64,000 nt of DNA, from positions 124,001 to 188,000 of the forward strand of contig NZ_JACHXU010000011.1 in the NCBI RefSeq assembly GCF_014192335.1. Direction: 5' to 3'. Shown here piece after piece: positions 8,241 through 17,104 of the stretch. Numbering within the stretch: position 1 is the stretch's first letter; every line of letters starts with the position of its first letter. Both the position numbers and the translations under genes were made by a program. This DNA comes from Aporhodopirellula rubra (GTDB lineage Bacteria; Planctomycetota; Planctomycetia; Pirellulales; Pirellulaceae). The notes below the pieces were generated by a model. That model was not told where the DNA came from and did no database searches. It saw nothing but the letters and a program-made list of their open reading frames with translations.

Positions 8241-9638
8241 ATGTACGATACGATCATCATTGGCGCGGGCATGAGCGGGTTGGCGGCCGGGATCCGGTTG
8301 GCCCACTTCGATCAACGCGTCTGCATTCTCGAACGACATTACACCATCGGCGGGCTCAATTCGTTCTACCGAATGGGCGGTCGTGACTATGACGTCGGTT
8401 TGCACGCGATGACCAACTTCGCCCGCAAAGGCGACAAACGCGGACCGCTGGCCAAATTGATCCGGCAATTGCGATTCGGTTGGGAGGACTTCAAACTCGC
8501 CGAGCAAATCGGTTCATCGATCCGGTTCCCCGGCGTCTCTCTCGATTTCAACAACGATATCGAGATGCTCGAAAGCGAGATTGCCTCGCGGTTTCCCGAC
8601 CAAATCGATGGCTTTCGTACGCTCTGTGGTTCCTTGCTCGATTACTCGGACATGGACGGCGGATCGCCCGAGTTCATGAGAAGTGCCCGCGAGGTGCTCG
8701 CCGAACATCTCTCCGAACCGTTGTTGATCGAGATGTTGCTCTGTCCGCTGATGTGGTACGGCAATGCTCGCGAAGATGACATGGACTTCGGTCAGTTCTG
8801 CATCATGTTTCGAGCCTGTTATCTCGAGGGGTTCGGCCGGCCGTACAAAGGCGTGCGAGTCATCCTGAAGAACCTGGTACGCAAATTCCGTGGTCTCGGT
8901 GGCGAACTCAAACTCCGCCATGGTGTCTCGCGAATCCATGTCGAAGATGGCAAGGCCGTCGGCGTTGTGCTCGATGACGGTACCGAAATCGAAGGCAAAC
9001 GCATTCTATCGTCAGCGGGCAACATCGAAACGATGCGGATGTGTGACGACATCACGACCCCCGAGGTTGCTCGGGCGGGGAAACTGTCGTTCATCGAGTC
9101 GATCAGTATTCTCGATCGCGATCCCAAAGCTCTCGGTTTTGACCGAACGATCGTGTTCTACAACGATTCGGAAAAGTTCCATTGGAGGCGTCCGGACGAC
9201 GGTCTTTGCGATGCACGCACGGGTGTGATCTGCAGCCCGAACAACTACATCTACGATTCCGACGAAGGCACGCTGCCCGATGGCGTCGTGCGAATCACGA
9301 CTCTTGCTGACCATGATCGTTGGTGCGAGTTGCCCGAACAAAAGTACTTGGCCGAGAAGGTCACGCAGTACGATGCGGCGGTGGCATCAGCGGTTCGTTT
9401 CATGCCGGACTTCCGGTCCAACGTGATCGCCACGGACGTGTTCACGCCCAAGACGATTCGCCGGTTCACGTTCCACGACAACGGTGCCGTTTACGGGGCG
9501 CCGGACAAGCAACTCGATGGTTGCACCCATTTGCCGAACCTGTACCTATGCGGTACCGATCAAGGGTTCGTTGGTATCGTCGGAGCGATCGTCAGCGGCA
9601 TCAGCATGGCGAACCGCCATTGCCTGATGAGTGATTAA
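8241..9638 (+). CDS. CrtI/CrtISO-like FAD-dependent oxidoreductase 2
   Basis: A 465-residue flavoprotein homologous in layout to the enzyme at 4474-5919. It begins directly with 'TIIIGAGMSGLAAGIRLA' (FAD-binding GxGxxG at about residues 8-13), then 'CILERHYTIGGLNSFYRMGG', and ends with 'NLYLCGTDQGFVGIVGAI', the flavin-closing motif. No signal peptide is present. It follows the ACP gene by 102 bp on the same strand, probably in one transcription unit. Members desaturate, isomerise or saturate isoprenoid or fatty chains. Its placement with a ketosynthase and ACP suggests work on a carrier-bound or derived acyl chain. The next gene converges 32 bp after its stop. Confidence 0.82.
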   Translation: MYDTIIIGAGMSGLAAGIRLAHFDQRVCILERHYTIGGLNSFYRMGGRDYDVGLHAMTNFARKGDKRGPLAKLIRQLRFGWEDFKLAEQIGSSIRFPGVSLDFNNDIEMLESEIASRFPDQIDGFRTLCGSLLDYSDMDGGSPEFMRSAREVLAEHLSEPLLIEMLLCPLMWYGNAREDDMDFGQFCIMFRACYLEGFGRPYKGVRVILKNLVRKFRGLGGELKLRHGVSRIHVEDGKAVGVVLDDGTEIEGKRILSSAGNIETMRMCDDITTPEVARAGKLSFIESISILDRDPKALGFDRTIVFYNDSEKFHWRRPDDGLCDARTGVICSPNNYIYDSDEGTLPDGVVRITTLADHDRWCELPEQKYLAEKVTQYDAAVASAVRFMPDFRSNVIATDVFTPKTIRRFTFHDNGAVYGAPDKQLDGCTHLPNLYLCGTDQGFVGIVGAIVSGISMANRHCLMSD

Positions 9639-9670
9639 AGCCTGATGAGCGATCGAAGAACGTCTCGCGA

Positions 9671-10558
9671 TTACTTTCGCCGCAGTACGTAGACGACATC
9701 TTCAGTCGATGAGTCGACTTCGATCGGTTCATCGACGACGTAGCTAAAGTCATGAGTGGCAACGCATTCCCATTTGCCGCTCGCGTCGATCAAACGTTGC
9801 ATCTGCACGGGCGTGTAACTCCGCAGACGCAGTTCATCGTTGATACGAAAACTGTCGCTCGGTGTGTGCACGTCAAATCGAATGCCGAACCGCTCCAATC
9901 GCTTTTTCTTGTCGCGGTCGACCGTCCACATATGCGTGTTGATCGCGAGTTGTCCCCGACGTGCCGACCAGCTTTCGGTTTCGCTTGGAGGAACGGAGGT
10001 GGGCGTTAAATGAACGCCGAGCAGGTACAGCCCACGGGGACGCACGATGTCCGCCATGCACTCGAAATGCGCTTTGGCTTCCTTTTCGCTGCCGACGTGC
10101 CGGAAGCTGTTGATCGTGTTGAACGCGACCGCGACCGGTCCCGCTTTCTTGCGTGATTTCGGAATGATTCCGGCGAAGTCCGCGCGAGAGAAATCGCACA
10201 TGTCTTTGCAGATCGCGGACTCGACGTAACCTTTGCGTTTCATCCGGTCATTGCAGAAATTCACGGCCTTAGGATTAAGGTCCAAACCGCAAACATCGAG
10301 TCCCTTGCGTGCCAGGGCAAACATCAACCGCCCGGTGCCGCATGCCGGTTCGAAATACCATCCCGGTTCACCACTGCCGAACATGTGCTCGCAGGCGAGG
10401 ATGTATTTGGTCTCGGCAGCAACATCGGCGCCGAATACGAGGTCGTAGTACTTGGGGTGATCGTAGATCGATTCTTCGATTACCCGCAGACCGTCTTCGA
10501 TGATTTCGCCGTCGTTGGTTTTCTCGTCAGGAGACGGTTTGACAGTTTGCTTTTTCAT
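9671..10558 (-). CDS. Class I SAM-dependent methyltransferase (paralogue of 53494-54408)
   Basis: A 295-residue soluble protein. S-adenosylmethionine motif I is 'FEPACGTGRLMFALA' (about residues 72-86), followed by 'VCGLDLNPKAV', the acidic ribose-binding loop, and 'VAVAFNTINSFRHV' as motif IV. N-terminal 'DHPKYYDLVFG' and C-terminal 'DVVYVLRRK' are shared in form with a second methyltransferase in this window. The substrate is unknown; the family covers small molecules, lipids and quinones. Its ATG overlaps the DinB stop by four bases, so the two are translationally coupled. Confidence 0.82.
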   Translation of the reverse strand: MKKQTVKPSPDEKTNDGEIIEDGLRVIEESIYDHPKYYDLVFGADVAAETKYILACEHMFGSGEPGWYFEPACGTGRLMFALARKGLDVCGLDLNPKAVNFCNDRMKRKGYVESAICKDMCDFSRADFAGIIPKSRKKAGPVAVAFNTINSFRHVGSEKEAKAHFECMADIVRPRGLYLLGVHLTPTSVPPSETESWSARRGQLAINTHMWTVDRDKKKRLERFGIRFDVHTPSDSFRINDELRLRSYTPVQMQRLIDASGKWECVATHDFSYVVDEPIEVDSSTEDVVYVLRRK

Positions 10559-11115
10559 CGTACCGACTCCAATCCGAGATGGCGGCGAGTCACGCCGATT
10601 TGACCCGCATGAATCGATTCATGCATCGGGCAAAACAGGATCGCACCGAGTTTGCAAGGATAAACCGCGTAAGGCATGTCGACTTCGTCGAGCAATGAAT
10701 TCGGGTCCAGCGACGCGATCTCATCCATCGCCGTGCGATGCACCAGTTCCAACTTGGCGAGCAACTCCTCGGGGGTTGGTTGGCCGTCGGATGACAAAGG
10801 AGGTTTGCCTCCGCGTCCGTACGTTTTGCGGAACCGGCCTGGGATGAGGTCGAGATCCTCGGGACGTCGACCACGGATTCGAAACATCATCAACCCGTAT
10901 TGGCTGACGGCGAGGTGGCCGACTTGCCAAGCGATGTGGGTGACGCTGCCGTTTGGAATTTCGAACCACCGATCTTGCGGCGTCGCGGCCAGCAATTCGA
11001 GCGTGTACTGTCTCGCGAATTGGATTTGTCCAATCGCTGCCTGCAACATCACGGTCGCAGTTTCGACATCAGGAAGGGACGGTCCCGAATCACCGGAAAG
11101 AGTATTTGCGTTCAT
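10555..11115 (-). CDS. DinB-superfamily four-helix protein
   Basis: A 186-residue protein of the DinB/YfiT-like metal-binding fold. Three candidate ligands are present: His in 'IAWQVGHLAVSQYG' and two in 'MHESIHAGQIGVTRRHLG', the normal DinB spacing. Members are thiol-dependent transferases or lack a known activity. ATG 11115 is preferred; a longer start at 11166 would add 17 residues with no family resemblance. Its TGA overlaps the next gene's ATG (ATGA). That coupling to a methyltransferase suggests joint action, possibly on a small thiol or metabolite. Confidence 0.8.
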   Translation of the reverse strand: MNANTLSGDSGPSLPDVETATVMLQAAIGQIQFARQYTLELLAATPQDRWFEIPNGSVTHIAWQVGHLAVSQYGLMMFRIRGRRPEDLDLIPGRFRKTYGRGGKPPLSSDGQPTPEELLAKLELVHRTAMDEIASLDPNSLLDEVDMPYAVYPCKLGAILFCPMHESIHAGQIGVTRRHLGLESVR

Positions 11116-11209
11116 AGCCCATGTTTTAATGGGCTCGCGAGTCACTGTCGACGGAGTGTCCGGCAATGCATCGCAAACGCGTTCGAGAGTTCCTCAGGCT
11201 TGGAGCCAA

Positions 11210-11779
11210 TCACTTGTCGAAATGGATCGAGCAGGCGTCCGAGTCGCACGTGTTTCGGGGGCCAAAAAATTTGCGAGAGATCCAATAACGATTGCGTGCG
11301 ACAATGCTGTACATCCACCGGGACAGTCTCGCGGTTCCGGGGATGTGCATCATCGGGGCGAAGGCCCACAGAATCGGCAACCGACGCGTGAGATATCGAA
11401 CCGCGTCGGCGCCGCCATGCCGGTTCCCCTCGGTATCGACCACATACATCTGAGCCATCAGGTCGTCGTACGTAAGGTCGGAATACCTCTGCGTCACCCG
11501 AGGATCGTGTAGCGACAGGAATGCGAGTCGATCCTTGCCGAAATCCATCTGATGCAGACGTTTCGCCGCTAATGCACACGCATTGCATTGACCATCAAAG
11601 ATGACAACATCGCGACCGGGGTTCTCATCAGCCCCAGGAAGATCCCTCGCATGAGCCGACGTGGGCATCGCGGGCGACGTGGTTGTCGACGTTGCCGAGG
11701 TGACCGTTTCAGCGGTCTGCGTTTCAGCGTCGGGTGTTTCGACGCCGGGGGATACGGGAATGGGCGGCTGGACGGACAT
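11210..11779 (-). CDS. DCC/YuxK-family (DUF393) thiol-disulfide oxidoreductase-like protein
   Basis: A 189-residue protein with a disordered N-terminal ~50 residues rich in Thr, Ala and Pro, then the DCC domain. The domain hallmark is 'VVIFDGQCNAC' (D-G-x-C-x-x-C), giving a thioredoxin-like redox pair; 'GADAVRYLTRRLPILW' and a hydrophobic C-terminal part follow. Its partner is not known. ATG 11779 is chosen over a TTG three codons upstream. It lies 31-40 bp after rluA on the same strand, so read-through from the isoprenoid operon is likely. Confidence 0.82.
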   Translation of the reverse strand: MSVQPPIPVSPGVETPDAETQTAETVTSATSTTTSPAMPTSAHARDLPGADENPGRDVVIFDGQCNACALAAKRLHQMDFGKDRLAFLSLHDPRVTQRYSDLTYDDLMAQMYVVDTEGNRHGGADAVRYLTRRLPILWAFAPMMHIPGTARLSRWMYSIVARNRYWISRKFFGPRNTCDSDACSIHFDK

Positions 11780-11819
11780 TGGATTCAAATTTCGAAATGT
11801 GATCGGGCGTGAATCACCC

Positions 11820-12506
11820 TTATATTAACCGTTCAAGTGCGACGTTAGTTAACACGCCCGTCCGTGGATGATGGAATTGCAGTTTCATTGCGACCAACGC
11901 GATCGTGTCGAACGTCCAGTCGTCGCGTTTTGGCGGCGTGCAGTTCGTCGAACCGTAGATCGGATCGCTCAAGATCGCATGCCCTCGCGCGGCGGTCTGG
12001 AGTCGCAATTGGTGCATTCGACCGGTGAGAGGTGACAACTCAATGAGAGAGCAATCCGCATTCCCATCGTACTCGAGAACGGACACATCCGTTTCGGCGA
12101 GTTTTGCCCCTGCGTCTTCCGCCCGGCAAATCTCGCCTTTGGCAACGTCTGGAATTTTTCGCAGATAATCCGTCCAACGCTGAGTCGTTCTCTCCGAAGA
12201 CGGGGATTCGGCCGACGCATCGATATCGACTCGTCCCTGCACCCAGGCATGATAAGTTTTGCGTACTTTGCGGATCGCAAATTGTTCCGAGAGCAATCGG
12301 GCTGTTTTCTTGGTCAACGCGACCAAGACCACGCCGCTGACGTCTCGGTCGAGTCGATGCACGGCGGCCAGGAATCCGCGTTCCGCTGCGAGTTGATCGC
12401 GCAGTCGAAATTCCAGCGAATCAGTGCCCGGCGGTGACGTTGTGCTCAATCCCGCGGGTTTGTCTACCGCCACCGCGGAGTCGCACTGCCAAAGGATTCG
12501 AATCAA
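11820..12506 (-). CDS. rluA: RluA-family RNA pseudouridine synthase
   Basis: A 228-residue enzyme converting uridine to pseudouridine in RNA. The catalytic aspartate is in 'AAVHRLDRDVSGVVLVA' (the second D of HRLDRDxSG). 'VDKPAGLSTTSPPG' near the N-terminus and 'LIELSPLTGRMHQLRLQ' near the C-terminus are the other RluA motifs. No S4 domain is present, so it is a short RluA/RluC-D catalytic type. The exact target base cannot be assigned and the symbol denotes only the family. The TTG start at 12506 overlaps the nadK stop by four bases (TTGA). Confidence 0.88.
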   Translation of the reverse strand: MIRILWQCDSAVAVDKPAGLSTTSPPGTDSLEFRLRDQLAAERGFLAAVHRLDRDVSGVVLVALTKKTARLLSEQFAIRKVRKTYHAWVQGRVDIDASAESPSSERTTQRWTDYLRKIPDVAKGEICRAEDAGAKLAETDVSVLEYDGNADCSLIELSPLTGRMHQLRLQTAARGHAILSDPIYGSTNCTPPKRDDWTFDTIALVAMKLQFHHPRTGVLTNVALERLI

Positions 12507-13495
12507 TGTCTCAAGTTCACCGAACCGCCCCAGCCGAGTTTTTCACGCAGGGTGCGATAGTCGTTTTGCCCCGGCACGCGGAGCATTCGGAACGATACCG
12601 GGGCACGGTTCACACGCACCCGGTCACCGTCTTCGAGTTTGCCGAGAATCCGACCGTCGACCAGGATGCAGGTCGTTTCTTGCGGTTCCGTCACGGTGAA
12701 TTCGAGCGAAGTGTCGGCCGATTCGACGACCGGACGGTACGTCAGCGTGTGGGGGCTGATGGGAGAAATGACGATCGCTTGCAATTGCCGGCGAACGATC
12801 GGTCCGCCCGCCGACAAACTGTGCGCGGTGGACCCGACGGGGGTTGCGATAATCAGACCGTCGCAGCGGTACTGCGTGGCGAGTTCGCCGTCGGTATAGA
12901 AATCAATGTCGAGAATTTGAAACGGCGGCCCCGACAGCACAGCGGCTTCGTTGAGGGCGAGTTGTTCGGCAATCACCGTTTCGCCACGCACGATCTCGAC
13001 CTGCAACATCAGGTGATCGATGACGGCGAAGTCACCACTGCAAACTTTCGGCCATGCGTCGAGGAAATCTTCGGGGGACAATGCCGCGAGAAAGCCGAGA
13101 CGGCCACAATTGATTCCCAGCACCGGAATTTGGTGTGACCCCATTTGCCGTGCTGACTGCAAAATCGATCCGTCGCCTCCGAGGACGATGACGAGGTCCG
13201 CGTCATCGCCGGTGAATTGATAATCGAAGGCAAAGTCTTCCGCGATGAGCGTTGCACTGCCCGAGACGACCGGACGCAATCGACGCCATGCGGATTGGAC
13301 ACGTTGTCGTTCGGGCGTACCGATGACGATGATCCGAGGCGGTTTCCCGCACTTGCACCAGTCCAGATTATTTTGGGTCACGTTCGTTCGATTCCCGTGG
13401 TCGGAGTTGGGCTGGCCGATTCGATCATTGCTGACTTGATTTGCATCCGTCGGGCCGTCGTCAGCATCATTATCGTTTCGGGCGGCCTTGGTCAT
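12503..13495 (-). CDS. nadK: NAD kinase
   Basis: A 330-residue ATP-dependent NAD kinase that makes NADP. The glycine-rich 'VLGGDGSILQSARQM' (about residues 104-118) holds the catalytic GGDG; 'GINCGRLGFLA' and 'DGLIIATPVGSTAHSLSAGGP' are the other conserved NAD-binding segments. The first ~50 residues are polar, Asn/Asp-rich and probably disordered. The start overlaps the dxs stop (ATGA) and the stop overlaps rluA. Dxs-pathway reductase steps consume NADPH, so co-expression is metabolically sensible, though that is inference. Confidence 0.95.
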   Translation of the reverse strand: MTKAARNDNDADDGPTDANQVSNDRIGQPNSDHGNRTNVTQNNLDWCKCGKPPRIIVIGTPERQRVQSAWRRLRPVVSGSATLIAEDFAFDYQFTGDDADLVIVLGGDGSILQSARQMGSHQIPVLGINCGRLGFLAALSPEDFLDAWPKVCSGDFAVIDHLMLQVEIVRGETVIAEQLALNEAAVLSGPPFQILDIDFYTDGELATQYRCDGLIIATPVGSTAHSLSAGGPIVRRQLQAIVISPISPHTLTYRPVVESADTSLEFTVTEPQETTCILVDGRILGKLEDGDRVRVNRAPVSFRMLRVPGQNDYRTLREKLGWGGSVNLRH

Positions 13496-15417
13496 CCCAC
13501 GCTCACGTTGGATGCGGCGTTGCGACAGACGTTCGCGATTCCCTCGGCTGACAAAGACGAGTCCGCCAACAAGTCCGAACGATCGCCGTGTTCCACGAAG
13601 ACATCCGGCAGAGCCAAACGATGGATCTGACGCGTATCGAGACGTTGGTCGGCAGCCGATTCCAGGAATGCCGATCCGAATCCACCGACAATGGTGCCTT
13701 CTTCGAGCGTCACGACGAATCGGCCGTCGGCCATTGATTTCTCGACCATCTCGTGATCGATCGGTTTAACGAATCTCGCGTTGACGACGCCCACGCTGAG
13801 TTCGCCTTCGAGTTTTTCGGCTGCCTCGATCGCTTGTTCGAGCATTGCACCGTAGGCCACGATCGTTCCGTCGTCGCCTTCGCGAATCCACTCGGCTTTG
13901 CCCATCTCGATCGGAGCGGGGGTGTGAGTGGCTTCCAACGCGGACGCTTTCGGGTAGCGGATACCGGTGGGGTGATCGTGAGCAAGACACGCGTCGAGCA
14001 TCATTGGTAACTCGGCCGCGTAACCAGGAGCCATCAGGACCAAGTTCGGGAACAACCGCATGTAGCCGATGTCATAAACGCCGTGGTGCGTCGGTCCATC
14101 TGGGCCGGTCAGTCCGGCACGGTCCATCATGAACACAACCGGTAGATCTTGGAGAACGACCTCCTGGAAGATTTGATCGTAGCTGCGTTGCAAGAACGTG
14201 CTGTAGATGTCGACGATCGGACGCATTCCCGTTTTGCATTGCCCGGCGGCAAACGCGACGGCGTGCGACTCGCAAATTCCGACGTCGAAGAACCGTTCGG
14301 GAAATTGCTCACGCACGGGTTCGAGTTTGTTGCCTTGGCACATCGCCGCAGTGATGACCGTGACCCGATCGTCACGCTTCATCGCTTCGCCGATCGCATC
14401 ACGGGCGTGCGTTGTGTACGGTGGGCATCCGTCGCTGCCGCGGGTGACCGGCGTTCCGCCACGATCTTCAAACGCGGGTGGCGTGTGGAAGAAAACGGGG
14501 TCCTCGGCTGCGGGTTTATAGCCGTGTCCCTTTTCGGTGACGACGTGCAGTAGCACCGGACCTTCGATTTCCTTGCACAGGTTCATGTACTTGCGAAGCA
14601 GTGCGATGTTGTGTCCGTCGATCGGGCCGATGTATCGGATGTCGAGCTCTTCGAACAACATGCCGCCGAGCAAACCGGCTTTGACGCCTTCTTTCATCTG
14701 CGCCAGCAACCGTTCGGCCGGATCGCCAAACATCGGCACGTGGTCGAGCAGGCGAACGACTTCGTGTTTCAGGCCGGTGTAGAACGGGTTGTTTCTCAAA
14801 CGATCGAGATAACTCGCGACCGCACCCGTGCGATGACAGATCGACATTTTGTTGTCGTTGAGAACGACGGTCAGGTCCTCTTTCGACGCACCCGCGTTAT
14901 TGAGTGCTTCGAAGACAATTCCGCTCGGAAAGGCGCCGTCGCCGATCACGGCAACGGTGCGGCGATCGGGGTGACCAGTGAGGATATCGCCGCTGCGGAG
15001 TCCGACGGCGGTGCTGACACTGCTGCCTGCGTGCCCGGTCATGAACAGATCGTAGGGGCTCTCCGCCGGATTCGGATAACCCATCAATCCGCCGCGTGTG
15101 CGGATCGATTCGAATTGGCTGTAGCGACCGGTGACCAATTTGTGCGGGTAGATTTGGTGTCCGGTGTCCCAAATCAATCGATCGTTCTGGAAATCGAACT
15201 CGGCATGAAGTGCCAGGCAAAGCTCCACAACGCCGAGGTTGGATGCGAAGTGGGCGGTCCGGGTGGCCAGCAGGTTGCATAAGACGTCGCGAATCTCCAC
15301 GCCCATCTTATTGAGTGTTTCAGACGGCATTCCCGCCAACGGTCTGGCATCGGGCAAAGCAGCGAGCAACGGGTGCCGGGGCCCGCCGGATTGCTGTTGA
15401 GGTTCGGTGTTCGTCAT
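13492..15417 (-). CDS. dxs: 1-deoxy-D-xylulose-5-phosphate synthase
   Basis: A 641-residue thiamine-diphosphate enzyme that condenses pyruvate with glyceraldehyde 3-phosphate, the first step of the MEP isoprenoid route. The ThDP motif runs from 'VIGDGAFPSG' to 'VVLNDNKMSIC'; the transketolase-like middle domain has 'MMDRAGLTGPDGPTHHGVYD'. Length matches the family (about 620-640). It overlaps ispA upstream and nadK downstream by four bases each (ATGA). I see no disruption. Confidence 0.96.
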   Translation of the reverse strand: MTNTEPQQQSGGPRHPLLAALPDARPLAGMPSETLNKMGVEIRDVLCNLLATRTAHFASNLGVVELCLALHAEFDFQNDRLIWDTGHQIYPHKLVTGRYSQFESIRTRGGLMGYPNPAESPYDLFMTGHAGSSVSTAVGLRSGDILTGHPDRRTVAVIGDGAFPSGIVFEALNNAGASKEDLTVVLNDNKMSICHRTGAVASYLDRLRNNPFYTGLKHEVVRLLDHVPMFGDPAERLLAQMKEGVKAGLLGGMLFEELDIRYIGPIDGHNIALLRKYMNLCKEIEGPVLLHVVTEKGHGYKPAAEDPVFFHTPPAFEDRGGTPVTRGSDGCPPYTTHARDAIGEAMKRDDRVTVITAAMCQGNKLEPVREQFPERFFDVGICESHAVAFAAGQCKTGMRPIVDIYSTFLQRSYDQIFQEVVLQDLPVVFMMDRAGLTGPDGPTHHGVYDIGYMRLFPNLVLMAPGYAAELPMMLDACLAHDHPTGIRYPKASALEATHTPAPIEMGKAEWIREGDDGTIVAYGAMLEQAIEAAEKLEGELSVGVVNARFVKPIDHEMVEKSMADGRFVVTLEEGTIVGGFGSAFLESAADQRLDTRQIHRLALPDVFVEHGDRSDLLADSSLSAEGIANVCRNAASNVSVG

Positions 15418-16448
15418 GATGTTCGCTCCAAAATGTAGTCCGCCATCCGTGCTAACCGCTGTCCAGACGCTCCGAATAACTCGAGCGACTGGTGAGCGGA
15501 CCGGATCAACGCCGCTGCATGCTGTTGTGCCATTTCGATTCCGACGCCGACCTGCGTGGTGGTCGCGACCTTGGAATCGTCAAATCCGGCATTTCCAGAC
15601 TTAGGATCGGCATCGTGGGGGATCTCCGCCAGCCCTAATTCTAATCGAGAAACATCGTCACGCTGAGCGGCCATCAGATCGGGGAACGTAAATTTCCCGC
15701 GTCCGCTGTCCTTTCCGGTGCGTTTGCCGAGCTCTTCAGCGTTCGATGTGAAATCCAGGACATCGTCAGTGATTTGAAAAGCGAGACCGAAGGCGTCGGC
15801 GAATCGCCCCAGTGCATCGACTTGCTCCTCGTTGCCGCCAGCGGCAATGGCTCCCATTTTCGCACAAGCAATGAACAACGCACCGGTTTTCCTACGGTGA
15901 ATCGATTCGAGATGCTGCTGAGCGAGAAACGGAGATTCAAACGAATCCAAATCGATCTTTTCGGCCGCTAAATCGTCTTCTTGACCACCGACTAGTCCCG
16001 CCGGGCCCGATGCGATCGCCAGCTCGCCCATCAATCGCGCTGCCAAAGCGGGGTCAGCAATTTGGGTATAAAGATGAGCGTAGGCTTGGGCCTGCAACGC
16101 ATCACCGGCGAGAATCGCGGTCGCCTGCCCAAAGGTGATATGTGTCGTCGGCCGGCCGCGACGCAAATCGTCGTCATCCATCGCGGGCAAGTCGTCGTGA
16201 ATTAGCGAGTATGCGTGGATCATTTCCACCGCGACGGCTGGGGCGAGCACGTCTTGGATCGATGCCCCGCACGCTTCGGCGGACATCATGACGAGTGCGG
16301 GACGCAGCCGTTTGCCAGGTGCGAGCAACGCGTACCGGATCGCTTCGGCGAGTTTTTCGGGGCATCCGTCTCCGAACTGACACGCTCGGTCCAGTTCGCC
16401 CTCGATCGCATCACGATACGGTCGCAGTAATTCGGCCACATCGATCAC
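15414..16448 (-). CDS. ispA: Short-chain polyprenyl diphosphate synthase (farnesyl/geranylgeranyl type)
   Basis: A ~344-residue isoprenoid chain-elongation enzyme. The first aspartate-rich motif is 'SLIHDDLPAMDDDDLRRG', with the two-residue insertion and upstream aromatic typical of bacterial IspA. The second is 'QITDDVLDFTS'. Lys and Arg for diphosphate binding are in 'LAPGKRLRPALVMMSAE'. It makes C15 or C20 diphosphates from IPP. A TTG at 16454 is possible, but GTG 16448 gives a 4-bp overlap (GTGA) with the xseB stop, matching the other junctions. About 50 residues longer than E. coli IspA, mainly between the SARM and the C-terminus. Confidence 0.93.
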   Translation of the reverse strand: MIDVAELLRPYRDAIEGELDRACQFGDGCPEKLAEAIRYALLAPGKRLRPALVMMSAEACGASIQDVLAPAVAVEMIHAYSLIHDDLPAMDDDDLRRGRPTTHITFGQATAILAGDALQAQAYAHLYTQIADPALAARLMGELAIASGPAGLVGGQEDDLAAEKIDLDSFESPFLAQQHLESIHRRKTGALFIACAKMGAIAAGGNEEQVDALGRFADAFGLAFQITDDVLDFTSNAEELGKRTGKDSGRGKFTFPDLMAAQRDDVSRLELGLAEIPHDADPKSGNAGFDDSKVATTTQVGVGIEMAQQHAAALIRSAHQSLELFGASGQRLARMADYILERTS

Positions 16449-16852
16449 GACCAATCCTCCGAATCCGACTCGCTATTGTCGGTCGCTGAGACACCCCGTC
16501 GCTGGCCGCGCGTCTTTTGCTTTTCGATGAGGGACTCGGCGTCGTTACCTCGGCCGTCACCGGCGTCATCGAGCGGATGGGTAACGGGATTCCCGTCGGC
16601 GTCAAAACCCGACAAAACGCTGACCCGTCTCTCGGCAATTTCGAGAAGCTCATAGCACTGCCGCATTTTTCCCACGGCGGCTTCGTACTGACGCAATGAG
16701 TCGTCGAGCGACAATTCGCCACTTTCGAGCTTGCTCACAATCAATTCGATGTCAGATAGCGTCGCTTCGAAATCCGGCTTCTCAGACGGTGAATCCGATT
16801 GGGAGGTTTCGGCGGATTGATCGGGCCTAGCGGCGGTCTTCTTTTTGGCCAA
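16445..16852 (-). CDS. xseB: Exodeoxyribonuclease VII small subunit
   Basis: A 135-residue protein. Residues about 28-80 match XseB: 'FEATLSDIELIVSKLESGEL' and 'SLRQYEAAVGKMRQCYELLE', a helical hairpin that binds the XseA large subunit. A Lys/Ala/Ser-rich N-terminus and a polar C-terminal ~50 residues are extra. It starts with TTG at 16852 and encodes 'MAKKKTAARP'. The xseB-ispA-dxs order is conserved in many bacteria, which supports the call. The xseA gene is not in the window. Confidence 0.9.
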   Translation of the reverse strand: MAKKKTAARPDQSAETSQSDSPSEKPDFEATLSDIELIVSKLESGELSLDDSLRQYEAAVGKMRQCYELLEIAERRVSVLSGFDADGNPVTHPLDDAGDGRGNDAESLIEKQKTRGQRRGVSATDNSESDSEDWS

Positions 16853-17104
16853 ACGGACGCTCTGTTGTCGTAAATCGTAATTTGCGGCGGATACTTTTGT
16901 AACCTACGTTTTGGGTAGGCCTAAAAGCCCTTTTCGACCGACGTGCATGAGTGCAGCGTGGGCGTGGGGGCTGCAGGACTATAACACGACGGCCAGCCAT
17001 CCGAACAGATCCGGGCACACCGGATGGAATGGGCCATCATGACGATTCACGGTGATGAATTCGCCGATTTTCAACAAACAACATTTGCACGCTAGTCGCA
17101 CGGT

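Noticed and set aside
4474-9638. Standard carotenoid cluster
   Set aside because: There is no phytoene or squalene synthase, cyclase or hydroxylase, and a ketosynthase and ACP are not part of such a cluster.
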